DNA of 64,000 nt from Apostichopus japonicus (GCF_037975245.1 NC_092576.1:8279501-8343500); one strand, 5' to 3'. Shown: positions 1 through 13,165, counted from the stretch's first letter. Notes: generated by a model from the letters alone, not told the origin. Translations and numbers: made by a program.

Positions 1-1815
1 GATGTATTTCATTATTCAGCAAAATCTTTAAAACGGCTCAGGCAAAAAAAAGGATACAAAGAAAGAAAGTCCTCGAATGTTCAGTAGTATAGTCAGTATT
101 GCGAAGTTCGCCATACTGCGAAGTTCGGGCACCCTAAGAAATACACGATTTTCACCATGAAAACCTACAGGAAGAGCCAAATTTCACCAAAAAGTACGAA
201 GCTACAGTTATTTTCTCTCCAAAATGACCCGTGTGCAAGAAATAACTTACATATTTGTCAATAAAATGACGAAGATCTATGAAGTCTGTTATAATTACTG
301 AAAGAGCAACAGCGCCACCAATTTTTACCAGCGCCACACTGAAATACCAGTTCCACAATCACGAAGAATTTTCTTGGAAAACAACGTGAAAACAGTTTGC
401 AGGAAAGAAAGTTTGGCCGTGTATCTTACTAAAACACAATTCTCATAATACGTTGTTTGAACACACACGCGCGCGCGCACACACACAATCATTTATCTGC
501 TAATAATAAGCGAGATTTAAACCGTTTTATTCTTACAAAACGATAAATAATTGTCCAAACATGTTTTCAAAATATGAGAACGCTAATGTTGCGTTTGACA
601 GAGAAACGATTTTTAATCGTTTAGGATGGATATTTCAAATATACAAATATTTCAAATATACAGTAATCACAACAAAAGCCGCATTTGAAAACAGATTAAT
701 TTCTTCCATTTCCGTGAAATTTCTAATAAATGATATATGTTTAAAAAAAAATGATTTCGTGATTTTTGTGTAACAGAAGATATGTTTAAACAGCGGACTC
801 TTCGTTGTTTATATATTGCGCTGTCCATCTCCAATGCGAAGAAAATTCGCATGTAGGCTACTCTAACGTTTACAATGCGACAGTTCTGCGAAGCCTAAGC
901 TTCTCGGTACACATTCTACTCAGATATCTATTCGGCCAAGCTTCATCTTTCGATGTTCCAAATACTTTTGAAGCTAGCTTCCTTTTACTATAAAGTTGAC
1001 CAGTGAATTTTATTTCAGCGATTTCGAAGAACGGTTTAAGAAATGTGTTTTGAGTGTTATAGTGTTATGTGCAACGAATGTACGTACGAACTGGGCATGA
1101 CAGGCTGTATACGTACGTTCGCCATTTGTAAGTAATATATAATAGGCAATCACCTGTGCGTGTACACGTGTGTGCGTATTTGCGTATTTGCTGCGGAAAT
1201 GGGAGTGCTAACTTCAAGCCGCTCGTTTTGCCTATTTGCCTGAACTACGTCATTCACCAAGTTGATGCTTTCGAACAAACGGTGCTTTTGGTGAGAAACT
1301 GGTGAATTTGAAAACCAGATTTCTACAAGAAGAAAACGTCGAATGGGAACAATTTTCACCTGGTTAGAAAAAAAAAATATATAAGAACTATGAGGACAAT
1401 GTATCCAAATCTTATACCAGACAATTGTTTTAAATGATAGGTTTGTTACCTTAAATTTTGAAGTCATAAGCAGCTTTCACCTAATCTCATCGTTCCTGCT
1501 ACAATTTTGTTTGGACTCAAGTTAACCATAATATGGGCACTGGAATTGTTCCTATAGATTGTTTTGGTTTGAGATATTCATCTTTAAAATATGCTAATAT
1601 CTCTGGAATGCTCCTTTAAGGTTAAATTGATAGCGATATCGTGCTCCCAAGTGCAGACCTTTAGTTATTGTTTATATACCACAGAATATCAAACATTTTA
1701 TGTAGTTTTCTCTTTGGTTTCTCTGAAAAGAACACATCTCTTCTGTACATATTTATGATAACTATACCTAGTAATGTCGTTTAAGGTACGCTATAGATAT
1801 TACAAAGTGTGCGTA
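1..1815. other. No gene recognised
   Basis: No frame here resembles a protein I know, and open frames are short and low in complexity. A short AC/GC dinucleotide tract lies near 465-487. The rest is AT-rich single-copy-looking DNA. It does not obviously match the receptor-unit flanks found later in the window. Confidence 0.5.
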
Positions 1816-1823
1816 GAAAATAT

Positions 1824-2178
1824 CAAGGGCGTAGGAACCGGGGGGGGAGGCTGGGGGCGCTAGCCCCCCGGTGAAAAATATGGGGGCGGAGGTATCATTC
1901 CGCCCCCCCCCCCTCTGCTCCGCAAGTCAGAAAACCCCTTTTTCATTTCCAAATGAGAAAAAAATCTCATTTGGAGCACCAAATTGCATCTAAGGCCAGG
2001 TGAAAATGCAAAATTATTTACAAAATGGAGTGGGATGTTGAAGTGTGCTATATTGCACCAAATTGCATCTGAGGCCACCTGGAAATGCAAAAAAATTCAA
2101 AAGGGAGGGGGTGTCCCCTCCCCCAAGCCGGCCATCAGTCTTCAGCCACCCACTCAAAAGTACATTCCTACGCCACTG
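1824..2178. mobile_element. Non-autonomous hAT-like MITE, copy 1
   Basis: A G/C-run-rich element of about 355 bp with imperfect terminal inverted repeats. The left end reads CAAGGGCGTAGGAA and the complement of the right end reads CAGTGGCGTAGGAA. It is flanked by an exact direct repeat, GAAAATATCA at 1816-1825 and 2179-2188. If the element starts with CA, the duplication is 8 bp (GAAAATAT), the size expected for hAT elements. If the CA belongs to the target, it is 10 bp. A second copy lies at 49249-49600. Inside are two related motifs around CACCAAATTGCATCT, which suggests an internal duplication. It encodes no transposase. Confidence 0.75.
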
Positions 2179-2186
2179 GAAAATAT

Positions 2187-4554
2187 CATAACACTAGGAT
2201 TTCGGAATACGACAATACTGTATTAATTAGCTATAATAAAGCAAAGTAAAAGCCTGGTTCGATCTCCCTTCGAACAAAGCAACTAACACATTATTTTCAT
2301 TAGAAAAGTTGTTAGGTTGGCGGTGAAACTGCGGGCAGGAGTCGAGACAGTGTTGTTGGAAATTTACTCCTCTTTTAGCGCAAAGCTTGCAGCGAAAAAT
2401 TTGCGGACATTCACCCCCTCCCCCCGCTACCCCATTTCCCGGTGCCTGGTGCCTTGAAGTACTGTTAGTGTTTTGCAAGAGATAGATGATCTATACTAAA
2501 ACGTAAGATTATTATGAACAAGAGACAAACATACGAATTTGGTAGGTTTGAGCTTTCTCCATTGACAAACGACATTTCTTTTGCAAGTTGGTACTATTTG
2601 TTATATTAACGTTGCAAGTTTTTGATGAAGCGATTATATTTGATTTAGGATTATGCTTGCATTTGATGCTGCGGATAACAGTTAAAGCTGTATGTGATCT
2701 TTAGTATAAGGAATGGATTGTTTTCCACTCGATTGTTTTCACTCGGTGCTACTGCATAATAATATGATTCCCATGCAAATATGAGGTATTACGGCGTTCC
2801 GTAGATCAAAAGTAGGCTTTTGCGGTTTGCATGCCTGGATCATCGAATTTAAGATGACCTGGATGTATCTCTTAACAGCACGTAAACGTACCAACCATGT
2901 GGACGGTCATGTGACGTGATCCCAGGTGCTACTTTATTTAACCCTTTGTCAATTCGGAGAGATAAATATTCCGTAGACAACAGAACGCCACTATAACGGG
3001 CATTTACGGTAAATTTGATATAATAATTGCTTAGGTTACGATGATAACGTTGTTTAGATTTTACTTTCCGTCTAATAGAAAAGCTGTATGGACCCTGACT
3101 ACATTTACTGTCAAAGTTTTATAGATTCCTTACATCGGTCATAGGCGCTGGTTTACGCACAAACACAGCAATGAGCCTTATGTTGCTAAGGAGCAAAGAA
3201 TCCTGTCGTCTGCTGTGTATATGCACATTTATGTATAGTCCTGATAAGCGCTGCGTGTGTTCCAGTTACAGTTCAATTTTTTTTAAGGAAAATACTAAAA
3301 ATAGCAACTTTGGAATTGAAAATTGCGGTAAACAATGAGAAAATGTACCACTTAGCTAGATTACACTGTTCCTTGTAGCTTCACAAGGAATGTTATAGCT
3401 ATGAGATTGTGTTATTAGTTATTGTAGAATATACATTCAAGGAGTAATATAAGAGTTGAATGCTACAAGGGATCGTCCCCCAATTGACGTAGTCGTCAAT
3501 AGAACGCCAAAGGTACCTCAGGTGGCGTTGCTACTGAGACTGAGACTGGCTCGTTGTGCCCTCTTACGGCTAATTTTCCCAAGTAAGGGCACAATTAGTT
3601 TCGCAATCTGCTTGTGTTCCCGGAATATGGGATCGAGAACTTGTGGAAATGAAATTGCCACTTACAATCATTGGATTTTTGTTTGCATGGGAATAAGTTC
3701 ATATTATCCGTACAGTACGCTGATAGGAGTAGGAACTGAGGTATGAGTAATGGGTTAAGTTTCTCCTCAATCATTTTGTAAAATAACAAGCCTTAACAGA
3801 GAATGAAGGAAATACATTTTCAAATTTTTGAAATTTCAGAATAATCCCCTTTGCTGTAATTATTTTGTGTTTCAAAATTGCTATGAAAGACAAGCACTGT
3901 CTGAAAATGCTACCCCCTTCACGCACCTCCATCTAACACTAAGCAGTGCACACAATCGGAAATAACATGCTATACGCCTCTGGGTATGTAGTCGTAATTA
4001 TAATGTAGAAACTGGAATTTTCTGTGTTTACTTTTCGAAGCCTTCACTCTGCCAGTCAATGAAGTCGCGGTCTTAGAAAAGCGTAGTCGGTTTCGAAGTC
4101 GACGTACACTCCAGTTAAAAATAATGAATACGTTAGCAAATGTACTTTAGAAGTTTATTATTTTAAACTTGGAAGAAGAACCAATCATGAAACAGTCAAT
4201 CGTTTATTCGTGAGCTGAATCACAGCTTATTCCGGATAATTTGTTATTTCTGAAAATTTTCGAAATAACCATCTTGATAGAGGTTTTACTTAGTAAGCTA
4301 TTTTTTGTGGTACAAATAACTGCAAGTTGTCACAAGACAAATATAGATTGGATCAAAGTACTAAGTTGATTTTTCTTAGAAAGTATCATGTGCATCATTA
4401 TGTAACCCTGTCAGGGTAATCGTGATACACACCTGACGATGATCACACAGTCACGTTTTCTATGCAAGGGAGCTGTGGTTGCGAGCGGATCAGTCGTTCG
4501 GTTGTTTTGTTGCTAGGTTCTTTCCTGGGTGACTTTTCTTAAAAATCGTAAGCA
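2187..4554. other. No gene recognised
   Basis: AT-rich DNA with only short spurious frames. A 96-codon plus-strand frame at 3456-3746 has no recognisable domain. A B-box-like GGTTCGATCTCC occurs at about 2257 but without a tRNA cloverleaf around it. Confidence 0.4.
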
Positions 4555-4596
4555 ATCGCTTCTCGGACTTTTGGCTAAGATCATGTGTAGAATCTC
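4555..4596 (+). pseudogene. U2 snRNA 5'-end fragment
   Basis: The 42 bases match the 5' end of U2 spliceosomal RNA from its first nucleotide: ATCGCTTCTCGG, then the TTTTGGCTAAGATCA block with single substitutions. The branch-site recognition GTAGTA reads GTAGAA, and similarity stops just after it. Stem-loops II-IV and the Sm site are missing, so this cannot work as U2. It could be a truncated retropseudogene or the head of a U2-derived SINE. No poly(A) tail or target duplication was seen. Confidence 0.75.
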
Positions 4597-5229
4597 TTTC
4601 TACGGAAATTTGCCAAACTTAGCCCAATACGTATAACGTGTATACCCTTACATTAGTGTAATTTTACTTGTTTCTAGTGGTAAGTTACTTTTTTGTGCTT
4701 CATGATATCAATTGAATAAAAACTGTGTAAATTTCGCTCCAAGGATGCGCCCAAACTTAGTATGTATTGTGATATGACGTAAACTTAGCAAAGAACCAAT
4801 CATGAAACAGCAATCGTATTTTAATGAGTTAAACATATCGTTTGCCAGTTCATGGTTTCTTCTCTCTCGTACAACTACAATCTGTCCTTGTACAAGGTTT
4901 AACCTGTTCTATTCTGTTATTGTACAGTACAGTGTAGAGCACGGTAGTACACGGTATACACAGATTCCCCATATCGAGAAAGGCAATAGTATTTTCCAGT
5001 GGGCCAAAAGGGCCTCTTGTTTCAAAGTCCCAGTGCCAGAGGTTTCCTTACCTATGCCCAAGCTCACCCTCATTAAGTGCCATACGCTGTAAACAACTGC
5101 ATTTATTTCTACGTTTACATTGTGCATTTCGAATTTAGCGAGGTTGATATTCAAATCGGACCGAGTGGAGGTATGCGGTAGACATACTCTTTACAAACGG
5201 GTCACTTGATTTGTACACTTGAACGCAAC

Positions 5230-8111
5230 GCTTTTGGTTTTTGTGCTCTGGTTATACACTCATGTGGATTTTTGTTATCCCTCTTATATCCATGAGTATT
5301 AAAACCAAAGTTAATGCAAGTCTCATACCCTTTTCAAATAATATCAAGTAGTGGCCACACATTCAGCTGTCTAGTCGATCTAATGATTTTTGTTTAAAGT
5401 TTTAAAGTATATTCTTTTCAATTTCAATGGACTTGTCGTTATAAATGTTAACCTAATATTACATTTATCTAAGAAGTGTAGGCAAACTGAGAAACAAAGA
5501 GAATGAATAATACGTTTTTTTTTCAATTTTATATCCACTGTTATGAGGGGTCTAAGCACGCTGAATTCCGCTTCAAAGTTGTGACTGACATGATACCAAT
5601 TTGGGACCGACTACTGAATTTTACAGAAGGAAGAATTCCGATACAAAATTTTCCGAGTCTGAGCTGAACTAAGGCCTTGATCGTGAGAAAGTATCCATTG
5701 CGTTGATCCAAAGTAAATTTTTCTTTATAAATGATGTTGTCGGTGACAAGCGGAACATTACCAGATTCACAAAAACATTGTAATCAATGAAACGATGTCA
5801 TACCATAAGTATACAGTTTTGAGTCACATGTCTAACTATTCATGGAAGTCTGATGTTTTGCCCCATTCACCCTGCGAAGGAGCGGTAATCCTCCTCCACA
5901 GTCTGCTAAACGTGAGCAGATATTTCGTAATGAATGTGATAAATAAATTATCATCTGTGATCAATCAGTTTTTGATAAGTATTCACTCATATCCGATTCT
6001 ATTCTAAAGATGTATGATCTGAGAACTGAACTGATAGATAGGGGGAAAATGTTGGTAATGATGGATTAGTTCTTTTAATCTTTTTCCATGTTGGACAAAG
6101 TTGTAAGATTTATAAAACATTCAGATAGCTTTTAAGCATTCAGATGAGTATAACTTATGATCAAAGTAAACCATTGGCTGATTTTAAAAGCTAACTACTC
6201 TCTCTTCATCACCAAATATGAAAAAAATATTTGGACACGGTTAATTCAAAGAAAGAAATATTGGAATAATTCAGTAAGATTTTAAGTACTAAGTGGCAGT
6301 ATGCATAATTAAACTATGATGAGTACGGGAAGTAGGTCTATGACGTGTAGCCTAGCATTAACATTCGAATAGCTGGAAGTGTTGCCATGGAAAATTGTTT
6401 TCGTACGCAAATTAAGTTTGATCGCAAACTACATTTATTTGATTTTCATAAAAAGGTTACAACAGATGGCGTGTACTTTAGGAACTTTATTATGTTCACC
6501 CGATGCAGAATTTCACGCCTCTAGACTTATACTGCAACTCAGCAACTGGTATATTTTGTTTCCACTCATTGGAGTGTGAGAAACTGAGCGAGTAATCACC
6601 AAACCCACTCACCCCACGGTCCCACCACCCTCCATCCTCCCAGTCACCCCAACCCTCACGGATGTTTAGTCTTGAATCTCCGATAGGAATATGTATTGAA
6701 TACGAGGCTGCCGCGCGAGGCACACTTAGACAACAACTCAGCGGAAAATGAGTACATTTTACCAGAATTTATTCACCAATTGAACATACAGCTTTACAAA
6801 CTTCTACGAGACTTAAGGTGACACGTATCAATATGCAATGGTTGTAGCTTATTTAAGACCGTTTTACAACTCATGTGCAATGCCAACGGTATTTGATAAA
6901 AAGTAAAAAGTATTTGTATAAACTGATCATAAAGAAACATATATTTTGAAATTTGTATGACGTAATGATATCTCATTTGTTTATATGAAACTGTTGCACA
7001 ATTCTCACTGAGATGGAATCTGTATGGATCGTCAGATTTCAGTCCTTTTTCGACATTATAAACATCACCAATTAATATTATATAGACATATATTGGACAG
7101 ACGACACTATAATGACTAGGAAAATTATTCCACGGCATTCAACTCCCATGGGATTTGTTTATAAAGCAAAATGATTAATTCTTGTCGCTATGACATATTT
7201 TATATGTTATTGATCATTTACACACAAAAAACACTGTAATTCATTGCATATTTTGCAAAGTAACAGCAAAAAAGAGGATCATTCAGTCATGTATTAACCC
7301 CGAGTTACCTGCACACGAAATCCAGTCAACATGTATTATTCACAACACTGCATTATGTTAAGCATAGCAGAGACATACGCAGAATAGTAACCATTGAAAA
7401 TAATGCAGTGATGTTGCGATACAAAATATACGTCATGTAGAATAACATTAAATGATAATTCAAAACACAATACTTGCGGTAAGAAGTTAAGAAAAAAACA
7501 GTAGAGAATTATGCAAACAAACCGTTTGGAAACAATATAATATAATGTCATTCTTAAAGAAACTTTATCATATATAATTGATTTTGACAGTGAAATTTCT
7601 CAAATCATTTCATTTCTCATTCATATTCATTTCTCAAATCGTGTCATACTTTAAATTAACATGAACTTCAAGTGGGCTTCAATTAAGTTTTGAAATTCCA
7701 CAGACATCAAAGATAGCTCATTTTCTTTGCTTCATATGTAATCGAAAGAGATACACATTTTAGGTGAAGTGACATTCTCTTTTACATGATGCTCAAATTT
7801 AACATTGACTTATTTATACTTATTTTATACTTATTGGATGTAGTAGCGATGATATTCTTTTGTGAGAAAATTCAACTGTTGGAGGTAAATGAGGAGGAAG
7901 CCAAATTATAACAGATTGACATATTCCTCAACGATCAAAGGAACGAATAAAAAGATAGAGAAATACTGTAGGGAACTATTATTTTCTGAAATGATGTTTC
8001 GTTCATAATGTCAATTTTATAGTCCTATTGTTATCATTTGCTTTATTTCATTGGTGAAACTTGGGTAAATTAGGTAAAATTGTTGACAGACAAATGTTTA
8101 TCCATTTTCAG
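5230..8111. repeat. Receptor 3'-flank block, copy 1
   Basis: This non-coding block lies downstream of the dead receptor at 8112-9621 and recurs downstream of other copies. Its part at 5230-5590 matches 17265-17460 and 39110-39225. Its part at 6620-7760 matches 19410-20500 and 39260-40880. Landmarks are the CTCCGATAGG and GAGGCTGCCGCG motifs near 6680-6715 and the AAATCCAGTCAACATG motif near 7318. No gene is visible inside. Confidence 0.7.
8042..8047 (-). promoter_or_regulatory. Poly(A) signal of dead receptor
   Basis: AATAAA on the minus strand, about 65 bp past the ancestral stop codon. It sits in a block conserved in most receptor copies. Confidence 0.55.
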
Positions 8112-9621
8112 TTACGTTGGTACGCCTTCACTTATCGACACACAATCTTTCGTACTAACTTTAAAAGTATTAGAAATAGAAACAACGTGATAATAACTAA
8201 ACCGAATGCTAACACCCGACCGTTTATATCATGATCAACTACTGTAGTATCGCCGCTCACTGTAACAGATACAATATGAGTTAATGTTGTTTTCTCGTGA
8301 TCTGTTTCGCATCAATTCAGATTTACTGAGGTGATCCTTTGATTATTGTATTCATTGGGTGTCGCACAACTAGGATAAAAACTCTCTCGAGTAGTAGATA
8401 TTAGTAAATAATCCCTCAAATGAATTGCATGGCAATCGCACTTAATAGGATTACCTAAAAGGTATAATGTTGTATGTGTATGCAAGTTTGCATTCGTATG
8501 CATTCGATTCGGTTTCCAGCCAAATCGAGGAACCGAAGATTGGGATTGTTAGAAAAGAGATTTGGACTCATCGACTCTATCTTATTATATCCAAGTGAAA
8601 GAGCACTTAACTTTTCATTTTGATTAAAAATGTCTCGATCAGCAATTTTTCTAATAAGATTGCCAGACAAGTTAATTAGTTCCACGTTAGGGAACTTTGA
8701 AAAGAATGGTGGAGATATATCTTCTATGAAATTATTTTTTAGTCCAAGATGAACCACTGATGAAGAGTTGTAATTAAACCAATTTATTGGCAAATTTGAA
8801 ATATTATTATGGCTGAGAATGACAGAACGCAGTGACGTGAATCCGTAGAAATAAGCTGAATTTAAGTTGACCAAGTAGTTATTTGCTAATCGTAGATATT
8901 TAAGAGATTTATGGTAAACATATGTTCCAGTAAGAAACACTAACTCGTTGTCATCTAAATAAAGACATTCCAAATTGTGCAGGAAATTAAGTATATTAAG
9001 GGAAAACATTGATATTTTGTTAAAGGATGACTTCAAAATTTTCAGCGAACCAAATCCACGTAATGTATCGTCTTTAACTTCCACCAATCGATTATGCGAT
9101 AAATTCAGGCTTTCTACAGAAGTTGAATGTGCTACAAAATTACCAATATCAACGATACCGTTGTTATTTAAATACAAATTTTTCAAATTCATCACGTCTT
9201 TGAAAATTCTTGTGGGCAGTGTTTCGATATTGTTATAATATATATAAATATTCTTCAATTTCGTCAAATTTCGAAAAACTGTCGAATTAATATCATCAAG
9301 CAATAGCTTACCATTGTTAATAAAGGATAAATCGTTCAAGTTACTCAGATCGGCGAGAAACCGCCAGTCACCATTTTGAATGACTGTTGAGTTACTATTG
9401 GCTATGATCAGATCCGTCAACTAATGAGAGAGTTCCTTTTCAAACTGGTCGGAACTATTTGACATAAGTTTGCTGCAAACTAGATTTGTAGACAACGGAC
9501 AACAGTTGCATGGGGTAGGATTCTCGCATTCATCATATACGTCCCAATATAAACCACAACTATGAGAACACATTTTCAAAACTAAAAATATCAACGTCGT
9601 GAAAATAAAATATTGAGACAT
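8112..9621 (-). pseudogene. LRR-transmembrane receptor, inactivated full-length copy
   Basis: This copy aligns end to end with the 506-residue receptors, from the MSQYF signal peptide to the EDVPT-type tail. It carries at least three independent lesions. A lysine codon AAG has become TAG at 9421-9423, 67 codons in. A short deletion and scramble near 8485-8505 shifts the frame between the last LRR and the LRRCT. An arginine codon AGA has become TGA at 8312-8314 in the LRRCT. The 64-residue N-terminal and 321-residue central frames are therefore pieces of one former gene. Codons between the lesions are still well preserved, so inactivation is not ancient. The 5' flank keeps TGAGTCA at 9685-9691 and TGACGTC at 9848-9854. 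Confidence 0.9.
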
Positions 9622-9684
9622 TGTCCTTGAAATGATTAAACCTTATTGACCTTTCAGTGGCAAAAGGACTGACCAGTAACGATA

Positions 9685-9854
9685 TGAGTCAAGAGTGTGG
9701 GAGTGTCTGGATATAAACTACCATAACGAACATTTTGAGTGATAAGATCGTAAGCAGAAGGAAACCAGTCTTTGTAGGAAATCATTAAACGATTTTATCG
9801 TTTCTTATAGAACTTACGTACACGTTCCTTCACGTATTCCGCTCACGTGACGTC
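9685..9854 (-). promoter_or_regulatory. Conserved receptor 5' flank (AP-1 and CRE-like motifs)
   Basis: TGAGTCA lies at 9685-9691, 64 bp above the former ATG. CACGTGACGTC is near 9844-9854. The same pair at similar spacing is found above nearly every other family member. Confidence 0.5.
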
Positions 9855-10126
9855 GTTTCTGTTGTTAGTATCTTCGTTTGTTTCGGATATGAATAGGATT
9901 TTTCTCAGGTTGAAACAAATCTTCTGCTTTCAGGTTACTTGTCACTTGACGATATACAACGCAGAGCTGTTGGCATAGAACTTGTTCTCTCTGGATTGCT
10001 GTGAATCTATTCACTCAATGAAACCAACTTTGGTAGTGTAGTGTCATAAACACCAACACTTCTTCGTATATTTATGATAACATTTATTTTAATACCCAAA
10101 CTCCAAATGTGATCGCATGTGATCAC

Positions 10127-10230
10127 ATAACGGACAACAGTTGGACGGGGTAGGATTCTCGCATTCATCATATACATCCCAATATAAACCACAAGCTTGA
10201 GAACACATTTTCAAAACTAGAAATGTCAAA
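10127..10230 (-). pseudogene. Receptor 5' fragment (LRRNT only)
   Basis: About 100 bp encode the cysteine-rich start of the receptor (GLYWDVYDECENP, then NCCPL in another frame). On the low-coordinate side the sequence jumps straight into copied 5'-flank DNA. On the high side it jumps into flank again before the initiator ATG. It is the remnant of a whole gene lost between two flank segments. A matching remnant sits above the receptor at 41329-42849. Confidence 0.75.
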
Positions 10231-10499
10231 AGTGGGAAAAGGTTTGACCAGTAACAAAAGGAGCTAAGAGTGTGGGAGTGTTCGGATAGAAACTACTATA
10301 ACGGACATATTGAGTAATAAGATCGTCAGCTGGAAGATACCAGTCTTGGATTGGTTATATATTCTGTTTTCAAATCTCCAAAGATTTTTATAGCTCTGTA
10401 GTATTTATCAATGTATGTGCTGGCTAAGAAAGATCTCGTCTTTAATATTTACGTGAACAAATGAAACCATGTTAAACCATGGTCATCTTTAATCATTAG

Positions 10500-11700
10500 T
10501 TTGCTGGAAGGATAAAAGAAGACGTGCTTGCACCGAGAAAAGAGCCTTTGTCCATTAAATTAAAACTAATGGCTTAATCATTTACCTATAACCTTTAAAT
10601 CCCTTTTAGTCGATACATTTTCTGAACCAAGCAAACTTTGTAGGCTAATTCATAAATATGAATACTACGCAGAATACTATAGAGAATTTAAAATTAACTG
10701 CAATCAAGACTAAGATGGCAGTTTACGATGCCTAAATCATCAGTACTCTCCAATACAGTAGTGAAGCTTAGGCAATGTAGAACATACACGACGACAAGGG
10801 GAATCGTTTCTATACCCACGATGCGTGCGACGAATCATAAGCTTTACCTGGAGAAAGAATGTTCCAAACTCCCACAAAACTCCCAATGTACATATTGCTC
10901 AGCCTGACAAAGGCTGCTCTGGTCTGGTCACGTATGCAGAATGGAGGATAGTAGATTCCCAATGAGATCCTGTATCTCTAATTTTTAGTTGGGAAGATGA
11001 GCATTGGACAGCACTAACTACCCCACCTGCCCACGAAGATATTTGCAAGGGCGATATAAAACGTCTGGAAGTCAACACAGACCGATGCGAGGATGTAGCA
11101 AGGAACCACAAACAATGGTGCTTTGTTCCTCGCCTAACTGAAAAGTCAACAAAAGGAAATTTATTACTCATCAACTGCTTTGAAGATTCATGTTACTATC
11201 TTCAAAATGTATTACAAAGTATAACAGCTGGCATTTCTAGTAAGTTGCCAGGTGTGTGTTTGTTTGGGGGAGGGGGTAAGAGTGCAAAACATCATTTAAC
11301 TGTATTTGATTTGATTCCGATAGAGTCCGTATAACTAACTCTTTATCTAACGTTTAGCTATATTTCCATCGATTTTTGTTTTTATAGAAAGTACAGAGTT
11401 CAGAGTTGATTTATCTTCATGAAAACATCAATACCCATCTTCTCACGTTCTAGCCCGATGATGAGTTTTATTAAGAGCGATATACTTCATCAGCTAATTT
11501 ATTACCAAGACAAGTCTTACTTTTTCATAATTGTGTTCTAGAGAAAAAAAACAATTATTGACGTACTGGTCAATACCTGCCCCTCAAGGATATATTTGAA
11601 TAACAGTATTACAAGAGGACAAATGAAGGCTGAAATGGTAATACAGATAATATCAATTAGATAGAGTGATAAAATGTGATTTCGATGTCTATTGACTTAT
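10500..11700 (+). repeat. Inverted segmental-duplication block, part 1
   Basis: Reverse-complement partner of 48590-50130, and of related segments at 57780-58930 and 27690-28640. It contains a LINE relic and a motif block ending in a CATCAG motif near 11491-11498. Confidence 0.7.
10695..11165 (+). mobile_element. Non-LTR retrotransposon 3' fragment (RT C-terminal region)
   Basis: Broken plus-strand frames resemble the end of an endonuclease-reverse transcriptase polyprotein: KMAVYDA, then ISTLQYSSEA, then a region corresponding to the usual LRWLGHV/MEDGRIP block. Stops and frameshifts make it inactive. Three more copies of the same fragment lie in the opposite orientation near 28.1, 49.5 and 58.5 kb. 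Confidence 0.65.
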
Positions 11701-11939
11701 ATTGCTACATACGTTGATTGCATTGGTTTAACCTTCACCTCTACTGATATCTCGCAGAGGTATTGTGCATCATTTGTCTGATTTAACGTGAATATTTGAC
11801 TCAGAAAATAAAACTACCTTTAAAAGGCAAGTGTTCAATACCGATTTGAAATGAATTGACAAAATATTTGTTTCTAGGTTTTTATTTCAGCTAAATCACC
11901 TAACCTCAAGACATTAATACTTTGACAGATGATGAAGTG

Positions 11940-12260
11940 GTGAACGACAGAATACTAGTAATTTCTTTTGATTATAATAAGATAGATTTGATCTTTAATC
12001 AAAATCTTCAACTGCATCTTTTCGATTTTACTGGAAATCAAGTAAAATTTGTTCACGAAAACATATTTCACCACTTACACAGCTATACAGTGTTCACTCT
12101 ATTGGAGACTCCTATTACGTGCGATTGCTATGCTATACACTCGAAAAATTATGTATTAAAGTCTCAATTTCACGATCACCTTTATCTTCAATGTGCCACA
12201 CCAACTGAATACCATGATCAAAAGATCCACATGGTAAACTTTTCACGATGTTACACAGTA
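11940..12260 (+). pseudogene. Diverged receptor C-terminal fragment, opposite strand
   Basis: A plus-strand frame aligns with the last two LRRs and the LRRCT of the minus-strand receptors (about residues 335-441). It shows the FDYNKID and FTGNQVKF repeats, then ITCDCYAIHSKNYVL, QCATPTEYHDQKI and the final Cys of NFSRC. All four LRRCT cysteines are kept. Identity is much lower than among the other copies, so this is an old relic. It has no LRRNT, signal peptide, stalk or membrane segment. A polypyrimidine tract ending in TTTATTTCAG lies about 50 bp upstream and could be a chance splice acceptor. Confidence 0.75.
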
Positions 12261-12789
12261 CCTAAAAAGCACCACATTTGCTCACATTGTATGTTTAAAG
12301 ACAGTCGATGACTCAAATTTCAAAGCCAATAATGATACTAAAGCCGGAGATAGCTGTAGGGGGTGCGATTTCTCTGCTATAAGTTGTAATCATGTATTTA
12401 AAATTTATGAAATATATCTTTTGCTATTCGGCTGGTTTAGATGTACCAACTAGTGGACAACAATGAAATAAGGAATCTAATGTAACTCCATTGTATTCCA
12501 TAGTTTCGTTTAAAGGAACGCTTTCATTGAAAATCTGTTGAGTAGAAAACTAAGAACAAATATCGAATGACCAATAAACATTTCCAAATATGCTGATAGA
12601 TACGATCATTAAATTATTCTACCTGTCAATCATCACAAGGTGTTCTAACGTTCAGTATTATCTGTTTTATCAGTATTATCCGAAGAAATACAGGGCAGAG
12701 CTGTTCGGAAGTTAGCTGAAAACTGCATTGGTTCAAGCCTTCCGTCACTCTCATCCTTATATGAAGAGAATATGATGAAGAAACCAAAT

Positions 12790-13165
12790 AACATAAAAGA
12801 AGATCATACACACCTTTCTTACAGTCTTATCATGTTCAACAGATCCGGGATACGATTACAGGTGCCACATACTAAAACGTGCAGGTTCCGTATATCCTTC
12901 TTACCTGAGGCAATACACTTGTTTAACTCGCGTGCAAAGCGATCTGGCCACAGTGTGTGATCTGTCATTTGCAGCCCTCTGTGCTGCTTCCGTTACAGTT
13001 CTGGTTCTGCTTATTTAGTTTTGTTCCAGTAGTTGGTCAATTATAGATTGTTTATTGTATGGTTTTGTTTGTATTCACTACTTTTTGTTTTGTTTACTGT
13101 TGACGGACAATTATTTTGTTTTCTGAAATGGACAATAAAGTTATCTATCTATCTATCTATTTTTA
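12790..13165 (+). mobile_element. LINE 3' end with ATCT tail
   Basis: A short frame at 12830-12957 (RTCRF-like KTCRFRISFLPEAIHLFN) matches the closing motif of CR1/jockey-group reverse transcriptase polyproteins. It is followed by about 180 bp of 3' UTR, GGACAATAAAG, and a run of ATCT repeats at 13142-13160. This gives a 5'-truncated insertion with its natural 3' terminus. No target duplication was identified. Confidence 0.65.

Noticed and set aside
2250..2275. tRNA or tRNA-derived SINE B box
   Set aside because: A GGTTCGATCTCC match alone; no convincing A box or cloverleaf nearby.
3456..3746. 96-codon frame as a host gene
   Set aside because: No domain, no signal peptide and no paralogue; length is expected by chance.
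8455..9621. Two separate receptor genes in the 8.1-9.6 kb copy
   Set aside because: Both frames align to one 506-residue gene separated by a single TAG substitution and a later frameshift.
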